A DNA stretch of 64,000 bases. Source: Akkermansiaceae bacterium (lineage in GTDB: Bacteria; Verrucomicrobiota; Verrucomicrobiia; Verrucomicrobiales; Akkermansiaceae). The notes beneath the pieces are model-generated. The model was not told the origin of the DNA and did no database searches. It saw only the letters and a program-made list of their open reading frames with translations. Location of the stretch: NCBI GenBank assembly GCA_024233115.1, contig JACKQB010000001.1:1-64000 (forward strand), given 5' to 3'. Of this stretch, positions 27,562-37,968 are shown one piece after another (the stretch's first letter is position 1; each line of letters opens with the position of its first letter). The position numbers were made by a program, and so were the translations under genes.

Positions 27562-28401
27562 ACCCGCACGGCGCGCCCGGGCTGTGGTCCACTTGCCCTT
27601 GCGGATCACTTTGGAGAATCTGAGTCCGTATTTTTCAGCGACTGCACGGGTTTCGTCCCATTGGTCGTGAAGGATGCCGGAGATGACGAGGTCGCCCATC
27701 TGCTCCATGCTCCTTACGATCATAGGGAATGCTTGTTGGAGGATGGTCGAAAACATGTTGGCGACGACTACGGGCCAGCTGCGGTCCGGTTGCCACTTGA
27801 GCACATCAGCCTCAGTCATTTTGACCAGGCTGACCCCGTTGCGGCGGACATTGCGGCGGGCGACCTTGATTGCCTGGGGGTCGAAGTCCATCCCGTGGCA
27901 GTGGTGGGCACCCAGCATCCGGGCGGCAATGGCGATGACTCCACTGCCGGTGCCGAGGTCAAGCATATCCCAGTCGGTGTTGGCTCGCTCCTTGGCTATA
28001 TCCACAAGCAATCGCATGCAGGTCGAGGTGGTGGCGTGGTCGCCGGTGCCGAATGCCATGTCGGCGGGAATCTGGATGATGTGTCGGCCTGGAAATTCCG
28101 CCGCGAGTTTTCCGCGTGCATCGTCGTCGCGCGAGCCTGTGATGATCACAGAGCTGCGGATGCGGATGGGCGCTCGTAGAGGTTCGGTGACGGCGGCCCA
28201 ATTTTTGTGAACCAGTTTACGGATGCTGCCACCGAACTGTTTTTTGATTTTCTGCGCCTCCTGCTCCGTTTTGGTATAGACCTCGACCCGGATCGTCTTA
28301 TGGGCCTTCAGTTTGGTGATCACCGTGTTCGGATTGCCGTAAAAACGGTCCTCCCACGCATCCATCCACTGGGCACCAGAGAGTTTTGACCATATCCACA
28401 T
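27550..28401 (-). CDS. prmA: Ribosomal protein L11 methyltransferase-like (PrmA)
   Basis: The 283-residue protein begins at ATG 28401. It has the PrmA arrangement of an N-terminal binding part and a C-terminal SAM domain: FGTGDHATTSTCMRLL, WDMLDLGTGSGVIAIAARMLG and VVANMFSTILQQAFP. The usual target is ribosomal protein L11 lysines and N-terminus. The extreme C-terminus (RAGDGG and the TAG stop) comes from a dispersed repeat copy, so the original end has been altered. It is followed by an unrelated aminotransferase on the same strand. Confidence 0.85.
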   Translation of the reverse strand: MWIWSKLSGAQWMDAWEDRFYGNPNTVITKLKAHKTIRVEVYTKTEQEAQKIKKQFGGSIRKLVHKNWAAVTEPLRAPIRIRSSVIITGSRDDDARGKLAAEFPGRHIIQIPADMAFGTGDHATTSTCMRLLVDIAKERANTDWDMLDLGTGSGVIAIAARMLGAHHCHGMDFDPQAIKVARRNVRRNGVSLVKMTEADVLKWQPDRSWPVVVANMFSTILQQAFPMIVRSMEQMGDLVISGILHDQWDETRAVAEKYGLRFSKVIRKGKWTTARARRAGDGG

Positions 28402-28481
28402 GAACCCACTCAATCATATAACATGGGCTGATTGGAACTAAAATATATGAAACCGACCCGGGAAATCTGGAAATGGGGCGG

Positions 28482-29381
28482 TTATTTGAGTTTTTCCCCG
28501 CATTTCCGACAGTAAACGGCGTCAAGCAGGTGCCCGTGGACACCACACCCCGGGCATGCATCGGTGGTTGCGTCCTGTTTCATGGCCTCACGCACCATAT
28601 CCCCCGCAACAATTCCCGTTGGCACCGCGATGATGGCGTAACCTGCCAGAACCATGAATGAGGTGATCAGCTGGCCCAGGGGCGTTTGTACGGTCAAGTC
28701 ACCATACCCCACGGTTGTGATGGATACGACCGCATAATAAATACTCACCGGGATGCTGGTAAACTGGGAGCCCTCGACACCCGATTCAACCAAGAAGATC
28801 AAGGTGCCGGCGATCATGGCAAAAATCAGCATGGCAAAGAAAAACACGGTGATTTTTGCACGCGAGGCCGCCAGTCCCCGTAATATGGTGTCTGCACCAC
28901 GGACGTGATGCACCATTTTGAGAACCCGGAACATCCGCAGCAACCTGAGCAGCCGGATCACAGCAAAGTGGCTCCCACCCGCGAATATCAGGGCCAGATA
29001 GCTGGGGAGGCAGGAGAAGAGGTCGACGATGCCATAGAAACTGAAGATATAGCCGGCGGGACGGCGAACCAACCAGATCCGCAGCAGGTATTCCAAGGTG
29101 AAGATAACTGTAAACACCCATTCCGCGACGATGAGCAGATGGTGATACTTCGCTGCAATAGGATCGACACTCTCGAGCATGACCGCCAGGACACTCAGTC
29201 CGATGACACAAAGCAGGGCGATATCGAAAAATTTGCCACTTGGGGTCTCGGCTTCGAAAACCACCTTCCAGAGTCGCTGGCGGAATGAATCAGGGTCGAT
29301 GGCCCGTGTGTTGGCATCGTTTTCTTCTGGCTGCTTGTTCTCCACGGCCCCGAACTTGCGCAATCTTGGCCAGCTTGTCAA
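28482..29381 (-). CDS. Voltage-gated-type potassium channel with C-terminal zinc ribbon
   Basis: Six membrane segments (S1-S6) span about residues 45-255. S4 has regularly spaced arginines (FAVIRLLRLLRMFRVLKMV). The pore loop contains the selectivity filter TTVGYGDLT near residue 226. The 299-residue protein ends in a small CPGC..CRKC zinc-ribbon-like tail (about residues 272-297), which is not part of the classic KvAP/Kch channel. It should be a tetrameric K+ channel in the inner membrane. The zinc ribbon may be a cytoplasmic regulatory or assembly element. Confidence 0.88.
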   Translation of the reverse strand: MTSWPRLRKFGAVENKQPEENDANTRAIDPDSFRQRLWKVVFEAETPSGKFFDIALLCVIGLSVLAVMLESVDPIAAKYHHLLIVAEWVFTVIFTLEYLLRIWLVRRPAGYIFSFYGIVDLFSCLPSYLALIFAGGSHFAVIRLLRLLRMFRVLKMVHHVRGADTILRGLAASRAKITVFFFAMLIFAMIAGTLIFLVESGVEGSQFTSIPVSIYYAVVSITTVGYGDLTVQTPLGQLITSFMVLAGYAIIAVPTGIVAGDMVREAMKQDATTDACPGCGVHGHLLDAVYCRKCGEKLK

Positions 29382-29442
29382 ATATCCGCTCCCGCCCGGA
29401 CCGGTGGCAAGGTGGAATTTTTAAAACTCCCCTAGATTTGGG

Positions 29443-29471
29443 TTGACATGTCATTGCCTCACTCCTAGTTT
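29443..29471 (+). promoter_or_regulatory. Promoter of the rplM-rpsI operon
   Basis: TTGACA (29443-29448) and TAGTTT (29466-29471) are separated by 17 bases, about 110 bases upstream of rplM. This is the best sigma-70-like match ahead of the ribosomal operon. Confidence 0.55.
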
Positions 29472-29579
29472 GCGCGCCCCTCGACATGAGGTGGGTGGAC
29501 GTTTCCGCCCTGGGAAGCCGACTGGATTGCGTGTCAATCAGGCAGTTCAGTCACCAACTAACAACCAAAAAAAAGAACA

Positions 29580-30011
29580 ATGAAAACTTTTTCAGCCAAA
29601 GCTCAGGATGTTGAGCGCAAATGGTATGTGATCGACGCCGAAAACAAGGTGCTTGGTCGTGTCGCTGTTGAAGCCGCCAATCTCCTGCGCGGTAAAAACA
29701 AAACCATCTTCACCCCGCACGTTGATACCGGTGACTACGTCATCATCACCAACGCTGAAAAAGTTGTCCTGACCGGCAACAAGGAGAGTGAGAAAATCTA
29801 CACGCGCTACACCGGTTACGTAGGTAATCAGAAAGTCGAGACTCCCAGGAAAGTCCGCGTCCGCCGCCCCGAGCTCCTGCTTGAGCGTGCTGTCCGCGGT
29901 ATGATCCCCCACAACAAGCTGGGTGACGCCATTTACAAAAAGCTCAAGGTCGTTGTTGGTGCCGAGCACAACCACGAGGCGCAGCAGCCGGAAGTCTACG
30001 AAATCGCTTAA
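29580..30011 (+). CDS. rplM: Ribosomal protein L13 (uL13)
   Basis: This 143-residue protein carries the L13 pattern: RKWYVIDAENKVLGRVAVEAANLLRGK near residue 13, GDYVIITNAEKVVLTG and the RAVRGMIPHNKLGD block near 102. L13 is an early 50S assembly protein. rpsI follows after 38 bases, the usual rplM-rpsI pair. The upstream region holds a TTGACA-type promoter. Confidence 0.97.
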   Translation: MKTFSAKAQDVERKWYVIDAENKVLGRVAVEAANLLRGKNKTIFTPHVDTGDYVIITNAEKVVLTGNKESEKIYTRYTGYVGNQKVETPRKVRVRRPELLLERAVRGMIPHNKLGDAIYKKLKVVVGAEHNHEAQQPEVYEIA

Positions 30012-30049
30012 TTACACGGTCAATCATCAATCTTTAACTACATCATCTC

Positions 30050-30445
30050 ATGAGCGAAGCCACTACATACTGCGCCACAGGTCGCCGCAAAACATCCGTT
30101 GCCCGTGTTTGGGTCACCCCGGGAACCGGACGGATCACTGTCAACAACTCCCCTTTCGAGGATTACGTTCCTACCGTCACCCTCCAGAACTCGGTTCTCG
30201 AGCCATTCCAAAAGTGCAATCTCGTCAATAAATACAACGTCAAAGTCGTCGTCAAAGGTGGCGGGATCGCAGGCCAGGTCGGTGCCATCCGCCTCGGAAT
30301 TTCCCGTGCTCTTGTTGCTCAGGATGAGGAACTCCGCCCCGCACTCAAGGAAGCCGGCCTGATGCGCCGCGACCCTCGCCAGAAGGAGCGTAAGAAATAC
30401 GGCCAGCCCGGCGCCCGCAAGAAGTTCCAGTTCTCCAAACGTTAA
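30050..30445 (+). CDS. rpsI: Ribosomal protein S9 (uS9)
   Basis: The 131-residue protein has the S9 motifs TGRRKTSVARVWVTPGTG and the basic C-terminal end GARKKFQFSKR, which enters the 30S P-site region. It also shows GGGIAGQVGAIRLGISRALV. It is coupled to rplM and followed by the Verrucomicrobia-type small basic protein. Confidence 0.97.
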   Translation: MSEATTYCATGRRKTSVARVWVTPGTGRITVNNSPFEDYVPTVTLQNSVLEPFQKCNLVNKYNVKVVVKGGGIAGQVGAIRLGISRALVAQDEELRPALKEAGLMRRDPRQKERKKYGQPGARKKFQFSKR

Positions 30446-30481
30446 TCCCCGACTTATTCAACACAGCCAACCTAAAAAGCT

Positions 30482-30637
30482 ATGTCCAAACATTCATCAC
30501 TCAAGTTGTCCGGCGGTGCCGGTGGAAAACGTTCCGTGCTCAAGCGATTCGAGCGTATCAAACTGCTTAAGGAGCGCGGCCAGTGGAAAAAAGGCAAGAG
30601 TCCGATCGGCCTGCCGAAAACCAAGCCCGAGGCCTAA
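30482..30637 (+). CDS. Small basic protein, Chlamydiae/Verrucomicrobia type
   Basis: A 51-codon gene starts at ATG 30482 and ends with TAA at 30635-30637. The product is Lys/Arg-rich (MSKHSSLKLSGG.., then RSVLKRFERIKLLKERG and KSPIGLPKTKPEA). It matches the short 'small basic protein' family restricted to Chlamydiae and Verrucomicrobia that is suspected to be ribosome-associated. Its place directly behind rpsI and before the terminator supports that. It is the clearest taxonomic marker in the window. Confidence 0.85.
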   Translation: MSKHSSLKLSGGAGGKRSVLKRFERIKLLKERGQWKKGKSPIGLPKTKPEA

Positions 30638-30660
30638 GCCGCAACCCACCATATTCCTTC

Positions 30661-30696
30661 AAACCCGCCCCATGAAAATCATCGGGCGGGTTTTTT
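30661..30696 (+). terminator. Terminator of the rplM-rpsI-small basic protein operon
   Basis: AAACCCGCCC pairs with GGGCGGGTTT around a 13-base loop and is followed by a T run. The AT-rich gap 30840-30900 beyond it holds a TTTGGTATTTGAAAATTGGAG-like tract seen near other repeat copies. Confidence 0.92.
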
Positions 30697-30901
30697 ATGG
30701 AAGGGAGCGTGGGCGTCCCGCCCGCCTCTCCCCGTCGAGATCCCCCCCACGTAAAACAGCTTCGCTGCACGTGCTTACACCCAAAAATCCCACTGAACAC
30801 ACCCGCCGCGTGAGCCAAAGGCTCTGTACGCGACAACCCAAGTCTCCAAATTTGGTATTTGAAAATTGGAGTTTGGAATTTAAAACTTAAAACACAACAT
30901 C

Positions 30902-31786
30902 ATGTCATCAGAAACTCAAGGCATCCGACTCAATAAATACCTCGCCTCCTGTGGCGTGGGTTCCCGCAGGGCATGTGATACCATGATTCTGGAAGGCGGG
31001 GTTTCAGTGAACAACAGTCGCTGCATCAATCCCGCAACCCGCATCGGACCCGATGACGTGGTGCGCGTCGGGCGGAAAAACGTCAGCCCCAAAACGACCG
31101 AGGTCATTCTGCTCAACAAACCCCCCGGCCTTGTTTGCACCGCCAGCGATGAACTGGGCCGTCAGACGATCTACGACATCCTCCCACCCAAGATGAGGCA
31201 CCTGAAAAATGTCGGCCGGCTGGATAAGGAGTCCGAAGGCATGCTCATCCTCACGAACGACGGCGAGCTGGCCTTGAAGCTGACCCATCCTCGTCAGAAG
31301 GTGGAGAAGGAATACCTTGTCACGGTCAACCAGGCGTTTTCCAACGAGGTGATCGACCACTTGATCAACGGTGTCCATACACCCGAGGGCCGCGCCAAGG
31401 CGAAGTCGGTGCGCCGCGTTTCCCCACGCCGTGTCCGCGTCGTCTTGGAAACCGGGCTGAAACGCCAGATCCGCTACATGTTCGAGGCGGTGCACCTGAA
31501 GGTGACCAAGCTGGTGCGCACCCGCATCGGAATGCTCGAAGGCGGCGGCCTCGAGCTCGGCCGCTGGCGCACGCTCGAGGCAGCGGAAATCGAGGCCATC
31601 CAGCAGAATCCCAAAGCCCGGAAAGTTCCCGAGGATGTCATCCGCGCTGCGCGCAAACGCCCGGCAGGTAAAAAAACAGCCCGCAAAACAGCCAAAAAGG
31701 CAGTCCGGAAATTCTCTCCCAGCAAGCCATCCGGCACGCTGGCTGGGAAGTCGGCGAAAAAAGTATTCCGTCGGCGAAAAAAGTAG
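30902..31786 (+). CDS. Pseudouridine synthase, RluB/RsuA family
   Basis: The 294-residue protein has an N-terminal S4 domain (RLNKYLASCGVGSRRACDTMI), then the RsuA-type catalytic block with VGRLDKESEGMLILTNDGELA (catalytic Asp) near residue 100, and RQIRYMFEAVHLKVTKLVR. It should modify 23S or 16S rRNA. The last 50 residues are a Lys/Arg/Ala-rich tail (KKTARKTAKKAVRKF), common in this phylum and probably an RNA-binding extension. RluB is more likely than RsuA by length. Confidence 0.88.
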   Translation: MSSETQGIRLNKYLASCGVGSRRACDTMILEGGVSVNNSRCINPATRIGPDDVVRVGRKNVSPKTTEVILLNKPPGLVCTASDELGRQTIYDILPPKMRHLKNVGRLDKESEGMLILTNDGELALKLTHPRQKVEKEYLVTVNQAFSNEVIDHLINGVHTPEGRAKAKSVRRVSPRRVRVVLETGLKRQIRYMFEAVHLKVTKLVRTRIGMLEGGGLELGRWRTLEAAEIEAIQQNPKARKVPEDVIRAARKRPAGKKTARKTAKKAVRKFSPSKPSGTLAGKSAKKVFRRRKK

Positions 31787-31849
31787 TTTGTCCTTCCGCT
31801 GCCCACTGTTTAGTTTCTCCAAAGAATATCCCATTAACCTCGACCATTC

Positions 31850-33802
<1,953 letters not shown>

Positions 33803-33848
33803 CCTGAATGTGACTAGCCCGCTCCCCGATCCGTCACTCTAATTACCG

Positions 33849-34724
33849 ATGAACAGCACACGCTACATGATAGCCCGCCTGTTGCTGTCGTTTGGCCTTC
33901 ACCGGAAGAACAAGCGGCTCTCCGAGGCCGCCGACGAGATGCATCTGCTACGTATGGCCGAGGAAATCCTCGGTGAGGACGTCTGGGAGCAGGCCGAGGA
34001 AATCGAGGCTCTCAGTGTGGAATACTGGAACCTGCGCAAGCTGACGATCCAGAGGGATAAACTGCAGGAATTGGCGGCCCAGGCCGGTGCCGTTCTGGAT
34101 ACCTCCCATGAAGAGCGCAATGCCATTCTAAATCAAACCAACCAGGCGTGCCTCGCCCTGGAGAAAAAACGCGACGCCCTGATATCCAACTCCGAGTCGC
34201 TCATTGCTGAACGCGATAAAATCATCGCCCAGGCGCAGCAGATCAGACGTAAGTTCGATGCCTCCCGCACCAAGGTCCAGGTCCTGAGTGGTGAGGCGGG
34301 TACTGCGGAGATCATCAAGCTCGAACGCAGTAAACTGGCCGGGTATAAAGTCGATTTTGCCGCCCTGAAAGCCCAACGCGATGAGGTGGGTGAGCGCATC
34401 CATGTTCTTGACGAAAAGATAAGGCGTATCGAGGAGGCCATTGCCGAAGATCGTAAAAAATTGCGTGTGGAGGCATCCAGCGCCTACCAGAGTATTGGCA
34501 AAGCCAACCGCGATATGTCCAAGCTCACAGCGGATATCGGTTTGATAGACCTGGAAATGAAGGAGCACCACTGCGAAATCGGGCGTTATGTTAGTAATCA
34601 CGCCGGCAGTGATCCGGTTTGCACAAAAATTTGCAAAGACCACGCCCATCTGGTGGCACAGATGCAAAGTCTGCGTAGTTCGATTGCGCTGAACCACAAG
34701 CTGGCCGCCATGGCCGGTGTTTGA
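33849..34724 (+). CDS. Coiled-coil protein of unknown function
   Basis: I do not recognise this 291-residue protein. After an N-terminal 30 residues it is mainly charged heptad-like helix (for example RDKLQELAAQAGAVLDTS and KRDALISNSESLIAERDK) up to residue 240. Two cysteines (DPVCTKICKDH) lie near residue 257. No signal peptide or membrane segment is certain. It lies between acs and nnr without overlap. Confidence 0.6.
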   Translation: MNSTRYMIARLLLSFGLHRKNKRLSEAADEMHLLRMAEEILGEDVWEQAEEIEALSVEYWNLRKLTIQRDKLQELAAQAGAVLDTSHEERNAILNQTNQACLALEKKRDALISNSESLIAERDKIIAQAQQIRRKFDASRTKVQVLSGEAGTAEIIKLERSKLAGYKVDFAALKAQRDEVGERIHVLDEKIRRIEEAIAEDRKKLRVEASSAYQSIGKANRDMSKLTADIGLIDLEMKEHHCEIGRYVSNHAGSDPVCTKICKDHAHLVAQMQSLRSSIALNHKLAAMAGV

Positions 34725-34782
34725 CCGGTGGCAAAGTTCGTGATCGTATTTTGATCCGCCCTGTGGTTTGATTGGCAACGGT

Positions 34783-36276
34783 ATGGGAAGTATCACATGT
34801 GCGGAAATGCGGCGCTTGGAGGAGGATGCTTTTAAACAAGGCTCCACCCCCGAAGGGCTGATGGAAAAAGCCGGTTGTGGTATCGCCGCCGCCATTCTGC
34901 GGAGATACCACGTTCCAGGTACGGCTGTCGCCTGCATAGGCTCGGGAAATAACGGCGGTGATGCGCTGGTGGCGCTCCGCTATCTCGCAGAGGCAGGGTG
35001 GAAAATAGGAATCCGCTGCCTGCACGCCCCTACCGAACTCGGTGTACTGCCGCGCAAAAAATGGCGCCAGCTACCCGACTGCCCGGTGAACTCCCTCTTG
35101 CCTGACACCGGCACGGGTGGTGCATTGGTTTTGCTGGATGGTTTGTTAGGTATCGGTGCCAAGGGGCCGCTACGTCCACCCCTGGCCGAGCTGGCAGCAT
35201 GGATGAACCGCACCAGGGAATCCCACCACGCCCAAACCATCGCCATGGACATTCCCTCGGGGCTCAATGGAGATACCGGAGAGGTGACCGATGGAGCGGT
35301 AATCGCGGACCTAACATTAACCATTGGCGTGCCCAAAGCCGGGTTGTTTTTTACCCCGGCAGTCAATCATACCGGTTCGATTGAAACGGTGCCGATTGCG
35401 GAATTGCCAATCCCCGATGATCAATCACCCACGCTCAATGACGTGCATAGCCTGCAAGGTGTCTTGCCGCGTCGACCCCATGGTTTTCACAAAGGCGATG
35501 CAGGCAGGGTAGGTATCGTCGCTGGCGCAAAGGGGATGTTAGGTGCTGCCGTATTGTGCGCCACGGGCGCACTGCGTGGAGGGGCCGGGCTGGTGACCCT
35601 GTTTACCGATCCGTCCCTCTATCCGGTGATGGCCCCGATGCTGCCACCGGAGGTGATGTTGACTCCCATTGATTCGCTCAACGCCATGGATCCTTCCCGG
35701 TTTGATGCCCTCGCCGTCGGACCAGGTCTCGGCGCAGCAGCCGATGCCGGCGACGGTGAGCTTTTGTCACTGCTCCAAAGAACGGCCATCCCGCTGGTCA
35801 TCGATGCCGATGGCTTGAATCGCATCGCGCACGCAGGGGCCGGTCCGTATATCAAAGCCAACACCATCCTGACGCCTCACCCAGGGGAATGGGCACGGCT
35901 GTTTCCGGGGTGGGCTATGATGGACCGACTCGATGCATGTGAGAAATTCACCAACACGTATGAAGGGTCGGTTTTGTTACTCAAGGGCGCACGCAGCCTG
36001 ATAGCGAGGTCCGGTAAAGCCATCTACCTCAACGGCACGGGTAATTCCGGCATGGCATCCGGAGGACAAGGCGATGTGCTCACGGGGGTGATTGCGGCGT
36101 TGCTGGCCCAAGGTCTCGACAGCGTGGATGCCGCCCGCATGGGGGCATGGTTGTGCGGTCGTGCGGCCGAGCTTGCCATCAGCCATGGGAATGCGTCAGC
36201 CCAGTCGCTGACGGCCGGGGATGTTTCTGATTGGTTAGGCAGGGCTTTTCGTGACTTATCCTGTTGGACGATGTGA
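34783..36276 (+). CDS. nnr: Bifunctional NAD(P)H-hydrate repair enzyme (epimerase + dehydratase)
   Basis: The N-terminal half is a NAXE/YjeF-N epimerase domain (GSGNNGGDALVALRYL near residue 54, AMDIPSGLNGDTGE). The C-terminal half is the ribokinase-like ADP-dependent dehydratase (GDAGRVGIVAGAKGMLGA, LTPHPGEWARLF, GTGNSGMASGGQGDVLTGV). The fused enzyme repairs hydrated NADH and NADPH. ATG 34783 is preferred over a TTG at 34768. At 497 residues the fusion is of normal length. Confidence 0.93.
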   Translation: MGSITCAEMRRLEEDAFKQGSTPEGLMEKAGCGIAAAILRRYHVPGTAVACIGSGNNGGDALVALRYLAEAGWKIGIRCLHAPTELGVLPRKKWRQLPDCPVNSLLPDTGTGGALVLLDGLLGIGAKGPLRPPLAELAAWMNRTRESHHAQTIAMDIPSGLNGDTGEVTDGAVIADLTLTIGVPKAGLFFTPAVNHTGSIETVPIAELPIPDDQSPTLNDVHSLQGVLPRRPHGFHKGDAGRVGIVAGAKGMLGAAVLCATGALRGGAGLVTLFTDPSLYPVMAPMLPPEVMLTPIDSLNAMDPSRFDALAVGPGLGAAADAGDGELLSLLQRTAIPLVIDADGLNRIAHAGAGPYIKANTILTPHPGEWARLFPGWAMMDRLDACEKFTNTYEGSVLLLKGARSLIARSGKAIYLNGTGNSGMASGGQGDVLTGVIAALLAQGLDSVDAARMGAWLCGRAAELAISHGNASAQSLTAGDVSDWLGRAFRDLSCWTM

Positions 36277-36326
36277 TTTCCCTTGATTCCTAGCTCTTCC
36301 AGCTTACCTCTTCCAAAGTATCGCCG

Positions 36327-36614
36327 ATGCCCAGCTCAAACCCCACCACCAAGAAAAAACAAAAAACCAGGAAGCAGCAAGACCTGCCTTGGAATGTCGT
36401 TGTTCTGGATGATCCGGTGAATTTGCAGAGCTACGTAACCATGGTTTTCAAACGTGTCTTCGGATACCCCCAGGCCCGTGCCGAATCCCTGATGATGGAG
36501 GTGCATACCCTGGGGAGATCAGTCGTCTGGACCGGCACCCGTGAAAAAGCCGAATTCTACGTGCAACAGCTCCATAGTTGGCAACTTCAAACCACCATGG
36601 AAAAAGCAATATGA
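36327..36614 (+). CDS. clpS: ClpS-family protease adaptor
   Basis: The 95-residue protein has a Lys/Gln-rich N-terminal arm, then PWNVVVLDDPVNLQSYVTMVFKRVFGY, the ClpS N-degron binding core, and MMEVHTLGRSVVWTGTREKAEFYVQQLHSW. ClpS delivers N-end-rule substrates to ClpAP. The stop overlaps the next start (ATGA at 36611-36614), which couples the two genes. Confidence 0.92.
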   Translation: MPSSNPTTKKKQKTRKQQDLPWNVVVLDDPVNLQSYVTMVFKRVFGYPQARAESLMMEVHTLGRSVVWTGTREKAEFYVQQLHSWQLQTTMEKAI

Positions 36615-37078
36615 AAGTCCTTCCCACACTCGAAGGCGGGTTGTGTATCATCCCTGAATCCGAATCCGACTGGATGGAGTTGGAGATTATCTGCTCGGAT
36701 GCTGTCAGGCCTGCCCACCTCGCGGAGTCGCTGGCGGATTTGATGGATGCGGACAGTGACTGGGAGGAATATGTCGTGCCGGATCTTGAGGAAAACTTCA
36801 ACAGCCAGTGCCGCTACGTCGGCGCCGCGATCACACACGCGCGGGACCACAACGAGCGAGCGGTATTCATCACCCGGCCCCAGGCCGAAAAATGGTATGG
36901 TGCCATCAACCAGGCCCGCCTCTCACTCGAGGCAAGGTACAAGCTGGCAGCCATTGACGGGATCGAGGGACCCGGCCCCGAAGCCGCCCCCGAACTCCGC
37001 AGTGCCTATTTCAGGGACCGGTTCTACCTTTTTCTCCAGAGCATGCTGCTGGAGTATGTCATGGATGTGATAGAATGA
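36611..37078 (+). CDS. DUF2017-like protein coupled to clpS
   Basis: The start is fixed by the ATGA overlap with clpS. The 155-residue acidic protein (MKVLPTLEGGLCIIPESESDW) contains FITRPQAEKWYGAINQARLSLEARY, which resembles the DUF2017 family found next to clpS in other bacteria. The function is unknown; conserved pairing suggests a role with ClpS or Clp proteolysis. No membrane segment is seen. Confidence 0.6.
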   Translation: MKVLPTLEGGLCIIPESESDWMELEIICSDAVRPAHLAESLADLMDADSDWEEYVVPDLEENFNSQCRYVGAAITHARDHNERAVFITRPQAEKWYGAINQARLSLEARYKLAAIDGIEGPGPEAAPELRSAYFRDRFYLFLQSMLLEYVMDVIE

Positions 37079-37303
37079 GTGGGCGTGAAAGGGTGGATGA
37101 AACGTTTGTCCAATCTTTGGTTTGTAGCAGAATACGCGCAACAAAAAGCGTTAGATGTCTAGCGCATCTACATGGCAGAGTGCAGTGGAAATGCCCCATG
37201 GGTCGTTAAAATAGCTGTTGGCTGGTTGTCAGGTGCCGCAATAGTGTCGCCTTGATTAAACAACAAACCTTGCGCCGTAGGGGAATGAGACTATACTCAA
37301 ACC

Positions 37304-37483
37304 ATGGAATCGGAGCTTCGTGAACGAACCAAGAAAGTGGTCGGAGGATCGCTCTCCGAACTGCCTCCGTTGCAGCGTCTTGAGATTTTACGCCGCAATG
37401 CGGCTCTTCTCAGAGGCGGCCCGGCCAAACTCCCCACCGACGATGGAACCTACGTTCGAAAAATTGTTGGCGCGCCTAGCTGA
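37304..37483 (+). CDS. Small protein overlapping a nucleotidyltransferase gene (possible partner)
   Basis: A 59-codon frame runs from ATG 37304 to TGA 37481-37483. The product is charged, with one likely amphipathic helix (PPLQRLEILRRNAALLRGG, residues 21-39). Its last 41 bases overlap the start of the nucleotidyltransferase in another frame, so the two are probably translated together. I know no family. A regulator or antitoxin of the partner is a hypothesis. Confidence 0.5.
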   Translation: MESELRERTKKVVGGSLSELPPLQRLEILRRNAALLRGGPAKLPTDDGTYVRKIVGAPS

Positions 37484-37916
37484 GGCAAATGTGCGTTTCA
37501 TCCTCGTAGGAGGAATTGCGGTTACCTTGCATGGTTATGTTAGGCTTACGGAAGATGTGGACATCCTCATCGATAACACACCTGAAAACATCCAGGCGTT
37601 TCTAGACACCATGTCAGGCTACGGGGAGGGTTTCGCCCGTGGCTTGGGGATAGCGGATTTCGATGACGAGGAAGGTGCTATCCGCATTGTTGAAACCGTT
37701 GAAGCATCGCAAATTGATGTTTTTACGGTGATGTCTGAACGCAAATATGAGGATTTGAAGAAAAATGCCGATGTGTTTAAGCTCAAGGAGTATCATATTC
37801 TCTATGCGTCGAAACAGGACCTCATCAGCTTGAAAAGTAAATCACTGCGCGAGAAAGACCGCCTGGATGTCATGGCACTTCAAAAACTTCAGGAGGATCC
37901 AAGGGCATTCGACTGA
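37443..37916 (+). CDS. MNT/AbiEii-like nucleotidyltransferase
   Basis: The likely start is ATG 37443 (MEPTFEKLLARLAEANVRF). The 157-residue protein has the polymerase-beta-type pattern FILVGGIAVTLHGYVRLTEDVDIL: the GG-x-A motif is followed by a D-x-D pair near residues 36-38. A late lysine-rich ending (SLREKDRLDVMALQKL) is common in small nucleotidyltransferases of toxin-antitoxin and abortive infection type. No HEPN partner is present; the overlapping small gene upstream may be its partner. Confidence 0.7.
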   Translation: MEPTFEKLLARLAEANVRFILVGGIAVTLHGYVRLTEDVDILIDNTPENIQAFLDTMSGYGEGFARGLGIADFDDEEGAIRIVETVEASQIDVFTVMSERKYEDLKKNADVFKLKEYHILYASKQDLISLKSKSLREKDRLDVMALQKLQEDPRAFD

Positions 37917-37968
37917 TGTATCTCTGGGTTCTGAGTTGGCTGAGTTGGTATTGGTCAGGGCATTTCCA

